From Leptothermofonsia sichuanensis E412 (lineage in GTDB: Bacteria > Cyanobacteriota > Cyanobacteriia > Leptolyngbyales > Leptolyngbyaceae): DNA of 64,000 bases. A program made the position numbers and the translations under genes. Location: the NCBI RefSeq assembly GCF_019891175.1, contig NZ_CP072600.1:4712001-4776000 (forward strand). The letters are read 5' to 3'. Shown here piece by piece: positions 58,788 through 64,000 of this stretch; the stretch's first letter is position 1; the number at the start of each line of letters is the position of its first letter. Below the pieces are notes generated by a model. The model worked only from the letters and a program-made list of their open reading frames with translations. It was not told the DNA's origin and made no database searches.

Positions 58788-60443
58788 CTAGAAACTAAAG
58801 GTTGTCCGGATAATACCAACGAAAATAGGATCATTATTCCGATTGTGGTCAGGACTGGTAATGACCAGTAGACCAGGGGTAATACTAATCCCCTTAGTCA
58901 GGCGAATCCGGTAAAAGGTTTCCAGATGGAATGACGTGTCTTCATCTCGAAAAAGTTTCCCTCTGACTCGAAAATCACTCGCGGTTACCTTGGGCGGCTG
59001 CCCAATGACAATCCCCAATAGATTTCCCTCTCGCCCCAGATTGGGAAACGCGATTGTGACTGCCCAGTTGAACAGGCTGGCAGATGGTTTGCCAGGTAAA
59101 TCCTGCGCTCTGGCGCGTGAGAACCCGACCCAACCTGATAACGCCAGTTTTTTGCTTAATCCAACTGTTGTTTCAAGGCCAAAGGAATCAGCCGTGACGG
59201 CATCACTTTTATTGTTGAAGGGGGCATTAGCGCGATCGCTGCCCGTATTGGTATCCAGACGATTGAATGAACGGACATAGGTTACCCCTAATCCTGTCCT
59301 TTTACTGATGTTGAAGGTGAGTTGAGCGATCGCGCCATACGCTGCATTGCCAACCCCAACTTTAGGATTACTGACCTTATCTGCCAGATAGCCTATATCC
59401 AGGCTGATGAGTTTACTGAACTGATAGCTGAACCCCACACCAACTTCCCCCCCTTGGCGATAGATGGGGTTGCGTTGCCCAAACCGAGAGATACTGCCTT
59501 CCCCGCTACTGTTCAAAAACGGGTTCAGCGTTTCAGTAAACTTGTTCAAGCCACCTCCCGCTGCAAATGCAAATAAGGTAGCTCGTTTGCTGAGTTGAGA
59601 ACGCAAACTTAATTCATCAAGTTCAAGGCGATTGCGGCTGTCACCCTGAAAGCTAAGTCGCGCCATGTCTGTTCCAGTTGCGCGTTGAATAGACGGAATG
59701 TTATTTGCCTTTATAGTAGTCCTTAAGAGAGTTTTGCCCCCTAATTTGGTTAAGAAATTTAATTTAGCTCGGTTACTAATGGTCAGTTCACTGTCTGTGG
59801 GCTGATCGCTATCTGCTTTTTCTGCTCTGCCAACAACAATGGGTGTAATGATAACTTCTCCAGTAAATTTAGTGGTTTCTGAGACAGGTTGAATAATACG
59901 TTCTAACCGGCTGATTTTACCTTTCACCAGTTCTAATTCTTTAGAAAATTCTGTCTGCATTCGTTGCAGGTCTTCCAGATCTTGCTTTGTTGCAAATGTG
60001 GACAGGTCAACCTTTGGTATAGCTGCACTGAGGGCGGCTGCGAACTCATAGCGGGTGAGCGCACGGTTACCCCGAAAAGTGCCGTCAGCATAGCCTGCGA
60101 TTACGCCGTATCGTTTGATCAAAGCCTGAAGGGTTTGATATGCCCAATCACCAGGTTTTACATCCGATAACTCTGCCACACTGCTAACACGATTCATTGG
60201 TTCGGTTGTCTGCTCATTTAGATCGAATAAAGAATGCAGAGAGCCAACCGGAACTATGGGTAAAGAAGGCAGTTCCTGCTGATTAGAAGAATCTTCAGAA
60301 AGTCCTGAAGGGTTAACCGATTCGCTAACTCGATCGGGTATCGAATCTTTTAGTATCGAATCTTCGGTCGCATATGCATGGCTAACTACGAATACCCAAC
60401 CGACTAAGAGATGCAGCCCTAATCCTAAGCTAATTGTCTTCAT
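58788..60443 (-). CDS. SLH-domain OprB-type porin (iron uptake porin type)
   Basis: 551 aa. A signal peptide (cut near AYATED, residue about 26) is followed by an SLH domain (about 88-155; LSDVKPGDWAYQTLQALIKRYGVIAGYADGTFRGNRALTRYEFAAAL), a short coiled coil (about 162-190; DLEDLQRMQTEFSKELELVKGKISRLE) and an OprB-type beta-barrel (about 200-551) ending in phenylalanine (IIRTTFSF). It is the standard layout of cyanobacterial outer-membrane porins (SomA/SomB); close relatives are now described as iron-uptake porins. Ions and small solutes are the expected substrates. It stands alone between family D and the epimerase gene. Confidence 0.9.
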   Translation of the reverse strand: MKTISLGLGLHLLVGWVFVVSHAYATEDSILKDSIPDRVSESVNPSGLSEDSSNQQELPSLPIVPVGSLHSLFDLNEQTTEPMNRVSSVAELSDVKPGDWAYQTLQALIKRYGVIAGYADGTFRGNRALTRYEFAAALSAAIPKVDLSTFATKQDLEDLQRMQTEFSKELELVKGKISRLERIIQPVSETTKFTGEVIITPIVVGRAEKADSDQPTDSELTISNRAKLNFLTKLGGKTLLRTTIKANNIPSIQRATGTDMARLSFQGDSRNRLELDELSLRSQLSKRATLFAFAAGGGLNKFTETLNPFLNSSGEGSISRFGQRNPIYRQGGEVGVGFSYQFSKLISLDIGYLADKVSNPKVGVGNAAYGAIAQLTFNISKRTGLGVTYVRSFNRLDTNTGSDRANAPFNNKSDAVTADSFGLETTVGLSKKLALSGWVGFSRARAQDLPGKPSASLFNWAVTIAFPNLGREGNLLGIVIGQPPKVTASDFRVRGKLFRDEDTSFHLETFYRIRLTKGISITPGLLVITSPDHNRNNDPIFVGIIRTTFSF

Positions 60444-60474
60444 ACAGCAGTCCTAAACCAGTGTTGACAGACCA

Positions 60475-61506
60475 CTAACAACAAATTGGAAGTCGAGATG
60501 ACTGAGTTTGATAATAATCCTGATACCATTCTACAAACTGATGTATACCTGATTCAATCGTTGTAATGGGTTTAAAGCCTACTGCATCCATGAGATCCTC
60601 CACATCTGCATAAGTGGTGGGCACATCCCCTGGTTGCATGGGCAGTAAAGATAGAAAGGCTCGATTTCCGACTGCTTGTTCAATGACACGGATAAACTCC
60701 ATCAACTGTACAGGATTGTGATTCCCAATATTATAGAGTCTGTAGCGAGCCTGACTGTTAATTGTTGGGTTCGACATTATCTGTGACAGGGGCTGTTGTG
60801 GTGGTTGATGCATGACGCGCACAATCCCTTCTACCACATCATCAATGTAGGTAAAGTCACGCTGCATCTGACCATAGTTATAGACCTGGATTGGTTGACC
60901 TTCTGAAATGGCTTTCACAAACTTGAAATATGCCATGTCGGGGCGTCCCCAGGGACCATATACGGTGAAAAAGCGCAATCCCGTGACTGGTAAACCATAG
61001 AGATGACTGTAGGTATGAGCAATCAGTTCATTCGATTTTTTGGTTGCAGCGTATAGCGAAATGGGATAGTCAACACTATCACTGGTTGCAAATGGGGTTT
61101 TTGTGTTGGCACCATAAACTGAACTGGATGAGGCAAATACTAAATGCTGGATCGAAGATTGACGACAGCCTTCCAACAAATTAACAAATCCAGTGATATT
61201 GCTGTCGATATATATCCAGGGGTTTTCCAGAGAATAGCGTACCCCTGCCTGGGCTGCCAGATGGATCACATAGTCGAAGGAGTGGCACTGAAATAGTTGA
61301 ATGACACTGTCGCGATCGCTGAGCTCTAAAAACTGAAATGTAAAGTTGGTGTAGGGATGAAGTTGGGCTAATCGTGCCTTTTTGAGATTGACATCATAGT
61401 AGTCATTTAAGTTGTCAACTCCAAGGACCTGAACTCCATCATCGAGCAATCGCTTTGCCAGATGATATCCGATGAAACCTGCGGCTCCAGTAATGAGTAC
61501 ATTCAT
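60475..61506 (-). CDS. NAD-dependent sugar epimerase, probable UDP-glucuronate 4-epimerase
   Basis: 343 aa. An SDR-type epimerase: NAD motif G-x-x-G-x-x-G in TGAAGFIGYHLA (residues 6-17), the catalytic Tyr-Lys pair in YAATKKSNELIAHTYSHLYG, and the Ser/Thr site in FASSSSVYGANT. The sequences VDNLNDYYDVNLKKARL and LRFFTVYGPWGRPDMAYFKF are characteristic of UDP-glucuronate 4-epimerases (UDP-galacturonate makers) rather than GalE. The product is used in cell-wall or capsule polysaccharides. Cytosolic. The exporter and histidine phosphatase downstream on the same strand point to surface sugars, but spacing (87 bp to 61594) does not prove an operon. Confidence 0.88.
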   Translation of the reverse strand: MNVLITGAAGFIGYHLAKRLLDDGVQVLGVDNLNDYYDVNLKKARLAQLHPYTNFTFQFLELSDRDSVIQLFQCHSFDYVIHLAAQAGVRYSLENPWIYIDSNITGFVNLLEGCRQSSIQHLVFASSSSVYGANTKTPFATSDSVDYPISLYAATKKSNELIAHTYSHLYGLPVTGLRFFTVYGPWGRPDMAYFKFVKAISEGQPIQVYNYGQMQRDFTYIDDVVEGIVRVMHQPPQQPLSQIMSNPTINSQARYRLYNIGNHNPVQLMEFIRVIEQAVGNRAFLSLLPMQPGDVPTTYADVEDLMDAVGFKPITTIESGIHQFVEWYQDYYQTQSSRLPICC

Positions 61507-61593
61507 ACCTATGTCCTCTAGTGAATAGCTTTTTGCTTTTATTGAGTGTCGAGGTGTTTCTGTGGAGCATTAGAACCAGTGATTGATGATCGG

Positions 61594-62832
61594 TCAGGGA
61601 GTCATGGAACCTGTCATCAATCCAGTAATATTCATTGCCTGCAACACAGATGTGCTTAGCAGTTGCGGGTAGTGAATAACTGTGAGGGAATCAGGCATGA
61701 GATTTAGAGATTGAGGATGAATATTCAGTACTTGAGTCAGAAACCGGAGTACTATTGTTTCCCGTGCTACCAACAATGCCGTTAATGGTCGGTTTTCCTT
61801 CGTCTCCAGTGGTGACGTTTGAGAGTGGCGGGACATTAGCATTTGTTGCCAGGTCTGGGGAAAGTCTTCTCGCATGACCTGAAGTTGAACTGTTCTGGGA
61901 TGATGATGCAGGATTTGTTCAATAGTTTGCTGGGAATTATCCAGATCGTTGCCAATACTGAAATCAATTTCAACAGTTTCCAGTCGTTTTGCCAGCATTT
62001 GAATTCGATCAGGATTTGCACCATTGGAGGGAACAACCAACAACCGTAGTCCTTGCTTGCCTTCTTTTAACTTAGGTAATATTTCCCCCAAGTGATCCGT
62101 CGAGTTCATCACTTCCAGATAGGCAGTCTGTTCTGCGGGATTAGAGGAATTAGAAAAACGTAAAATGCTAATTCCACAGTTTGATTGTTGCAAAGTATGG
62201 AAGCATTTTGGTGGCATATTGATCGCGGTACTGATGAGTGCCCGGTTGGTTCCGGCATGGGCTATAATCAGCAAAGTTTGATTCGCATGAAGAGGCAAGA
62301 TGTCTTGCCAGAACTGTTGGGTGCGATCGTAAAGTTCCAGGACCGGGTAACGGTGTTCGGCAAGGCTCGTTAGAGTTGGTGCGTGTTTCTGAAACGAAGC
62401 TGTTTCTAAGTAGTCTATCATTTGAAACTGATGAGGTTGCTCTTTCCAACAGCGATAATCCTCAGCAAACAGTTTCTGTACCACTCGATAGGGTAACCGT
62501 TCCCACAAGGGTAGTGAGATTTCTTTCAACGCAGAGTGGGTAATTACTGTAGGGAGTTGATCCGTTTCAGTGGCGATCGCCGCCATCACTTCACGTGCTG
62601 TTTCCTGTGCCCGCTGTAAAGGGCTGACATACACTGTGCTGATGTTCACTCCTCGCAAGTGCAACCCAGTTTGATAGGCTGAGATTCGTCCTGCTTCAGT
62701 CAGAACCGAATCATCATTACTCCCCTGATGGCGCTTTTCTTCATTGTAGGTGCTTCGTCCATGCCGCATCAGAATAACGCGGGTACCTGGAGACGATGTC
62801 ATTTGGTTGTCGAGATTGGTTAGGGAACGCAT
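61594..62832 (-). CDS. Histidine phosphatase family protein with an extra C-terminal domain
   Basis: 412 aa, or 402 from ATG 62802 (MTSSPGTRVILMRHG). The phosphoglycerate-mutase-like half (about 14-215) has the catalytic R-H-G in LMRHGRSTYNE, the acid Glu in LKEISLPLWE and the second His in LIIAHAGTNRAL. It is of the cyanobacterial GpmB-like type. The C-terminal half (about 245-412; GLRLLVVPSNGANPDRIQMLAKRLETV ... ENRPLTALLVARETIVLRFLTQVL) has the layout of a second alpha/beta domain without phosphatase residues. The combined length of about 410 is roughly twice that of common single-domain members. Substrate unknown; phosphosugars or phosphoglycerate-like compounds are possible. Confidence 0.8.
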   Translation of the reverse strand: MRSLTNLDNQMTSSPGTRVILMRHGRSTYNEEKRHQGSNDDSVLTEAGRISAYQTGLHLRGVNISTVYVSPLQRAQETAREVMAAIATETDQLPTVITHSALKEISLPLWERLPYRVVQKLFAEDYRCWKEQPHQFQMIDYLETASFQKHAPTLTSLAEHRYPVLELYDRTQQFWQDILPLHANQTLLIIAHAGTNRALISTAINMPPKCFHTLQQSNCGISILRFSNSSNPAEQTAYLEVMNSTDHLGEILPKLKEGKQGLRLLVVPSNGANPDRIQMLAKRLETVEIDFSIGNDLDNSQQTIEQILHHHPRTVQLQVMREDFPQTWQQMLMSRHSQTSPLETKENRPLTALLVARETIVLRFLTQVLNIHPQSLNLMPDSLTVIHYPQLLSTSVLQAMNITGLMTGSMTP

Positions 62833-62919
62833 GGCAAGATGGGGGATAGGAGATAATGGGTTTGAATTTTGAGTCTTGAGGGTTAAGTAATGCCCCTGTT
62901 ATGTCCATGAAGTTGTACT

Positions 62920-64000
62920 TTATATGGCTGCTATGGGGTTTTCATCCAGGGCTGATTGGAGAGCGTAGAGGGCCGCGTACTGTCCGCTGCGGCGCATCAG
63001 TTCAGTATGGGTGCCGGACTCTAAAACCTGGCCATTTTCGATGTAGAGGATCAGGTCGGCTGTTTCAGTGGCTCGCAGGTTATGGGAAATCCAGAAGGTC
63101 GTACATCCCTGGGTCAAACGTGCCAGAGCTTCGGTAACGGCTCGTTCGTTTTCATTGTCTAAGCCAGTGGTGGGTTCATCCAGAATCACGATTGGTGCCC
63201 GACGGATAGCGGCGCGGGCGATCGCAATTCGCTGGCGCTGTCCACCGGAGAGGGTGGCACCTCGCTCACCCAAAATCGTGTCGTATCCCTGGGGCAACTC
63301 AAGAATAAAGTCGTGGGCATTAGCCAGTCGTGCAGCCTGTTCGACGGCGGCTTGATTCGCACCCAGGCGTCCGTAGGCAATATTGTCTCTGACACTGGCA
63401 GCAAAGAGGACACTATCTTGCAGCACAATGCTGATTTGCTGACGGAGTGTTCTTAGTTGATAAGCGCGCAGATCCAGGCCATCAATAGAAATACTTCCCT
63501 CCAGTGGGTCATACAACCGCAGCAACAAACTAACCAGGGTTGATTTGCCTCCCCCGGAGGGTCCAACCAGGGCAATGTGCTGACCAGGTTGGGCTGTGAA
63601 ACTCAAGTTTCGCAAAATCGGCTTGCCTGGCTCGTAGGCAAAACTGACATCCCTGAATTGGACAAGCCCCTGAAAGGGCGGTGCTGCGATCGCACCGCGA
63701 CTATCCTGGATATCAGGTACTGTATCCAGCACATCCAATATGCGCTCTCCAGATGCCGTCGCTTTGGCAATTTGGCTGGTATACTTAGCCAGTTGACGCA
63801 TGGGCTTGAAGGCAATCCGCAAGTAGTTGATGAACACCAGCAAATCTCCTGGCGTCAGGGCTTTACTCAACACCAGATAAACCCCACGCCACAACACCAG
63901 TGCTGTTGCAATCCCAACCAGCAGTTCCACTAGCCGCTCTAGCGCAGCAGCAAGACGTTGTGCCTGATTACTGGCCGTGAGACTGTGATGATTGTGTGCC
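62920..64000 (-). CDS. ABC exporter (membrane plus ATPase half-transporter), N-terminus outside the window
   Basis: At least 360 residues; the frame stays open to the window edge (64000). The visible part starts in the transmembrane domain (LLVGIATALVLWRGVYLVLSKALTPGDLLVFINYL) and then the ATPase: Walker A GPSGGGKST, Q-loop VLQDSVLFAASVRDNIAYG, signature LSGGQRQRIAIARA, Walker B PIVILDEPTTGLD and the H-loop WISHNLRATE. The motif after the signature keeps all catalytic residues. This is a type I exporter of the MsbA/lipid or drug group; the neighbouring sugar genes suggest a surface lipid or polysaccharide-linked cargo, but this is not certain. It acts in the plasma membrane as a dimer. Confidence 0.9.
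   Translation of the reverse strand, partial: AHNHHSLTASNQAQRLAAALERLVELLVGIATALVLWRGVYLVLSKALTPGDLLVFINYLRIAFKPMRQLAKYTSQIAKATASGERILDVLDTVPDIQDSRGAIAAPPFQGLVQFRDVSFAYEPGKPILRNLSFTAQPGQHIALVGPSGGGKSTLVSLLLRLYDPLEGSISIDGLDLRAYQLRTLRQQISIVLQDSVLFAASVRDNIAYGRLGANQAAVEQAARLANAHDFILELPQGYDTILGERGATLSGGQRQRIAIARAAIRRAPIVILDEPTTGLDNENERAVTEALARLTQGCTTFWISHNLRATETADLILYIENGQVLESGTHTELMRRSGQYAALYALQSALDENPIAAI

Overview
This window is chromosomal DNA of a filamentous cyanobacterium, probably a Leptolyngbya- or Oscillatoriales-type lineage. The evidence is an allophycocyanin beta-18-type phycobilisome core gene, the septal-junction genes fraC, fraD and fraE, a Tab2-type photosystem translation factor, a CruG-type carotenoid glycosyltransferase, SLH-OprB porins, cyanobacterial sucrose enzymes, and very frequent HIP1 octamers (GCGATCGC). 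No rRNA, tRNA or CRISPR array was seen.

Layout. 1-3060 is a decayed accessory strip: an SRPBCC gene cut off beside a complete IS1-type element, half of an IS5-type transposase, a frameshifted GNAT gene and an IS630 remnant. 3060-10359 is housekeeping and signalling: a Ser/Thr kinase with TPRs, an SbcC-type nuclease subunit, peptidyl-tRNA hydrolase and two small proteins. 10370-18865 (minus) is a two-partner secretion operon ending in a secreted TPR-CHAT caspase-like protein. 19188-22927 holds fraC-fraD-[mntA/hepT]-fraE, with a HEPN/MNT toxin-antitoxin pair sitting antisense inside the septal-junction cluster. 23150-27020 (minus) has an MBL hydrolase, panD, ppa, an IMPase and an apcF-like gene lacking the bilin cysteine. 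27833-41731 contains a GT2-TPR protein, Tab2, PmbA, LysS, a glycoside-hydrolase-like lipoprotein or secreted protein, an SLH protein, a 7TM-HD phosphohydrolase and a degenerate ADP-ribosylhydrolase. 42253-53135 contains a peptidoglycan-binding protein, a bilin-type GAF histidine kinase with its response regulator, sucrose synthase, an FHA-TPR protein and a sucrose-phosphate-synthase-like enzyme. 53507-64000 contains CruG, a bacterial SET protein next to a Cache histidine kinase, a DUF2808 protein, an SLH porin, a UDP-glucuronate epimerase, a histidine phosphatase and a partial ABC exporter.

How the genes relate. The cell-surface theme is strong: TPS exoprotein, two SLH proteins, porin, peptidoglycan-binding protein, septal-junction proteins and sugar/exporter genes. 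Sucrose synthase and the SPS-like enzyme, 3 kb apart in divergent orientation, could cover breakdown and synthesis of sucrose. Intergenic DNA is filled by at least six families of small palindromic repeats. One family (copies at 29064-29150 and 57959-58038) has clear 10-bp target duplications at both copies, and one insertion falls inside what was probably a pair of overlapping stop codons.

The most interesting items are: the small mobile repeat with 10-bp duplications; the Tyr82 allophycocyanin; the TPS-CHAT operon; the HEPN/MNT pair (with Lys in place of the HEPN Arg) inside fraCDE; and a 12-bp tandem array expanding the ATP-binding domain of a histidine kinase. All functional calls are from reading the sequence; no database search was run.
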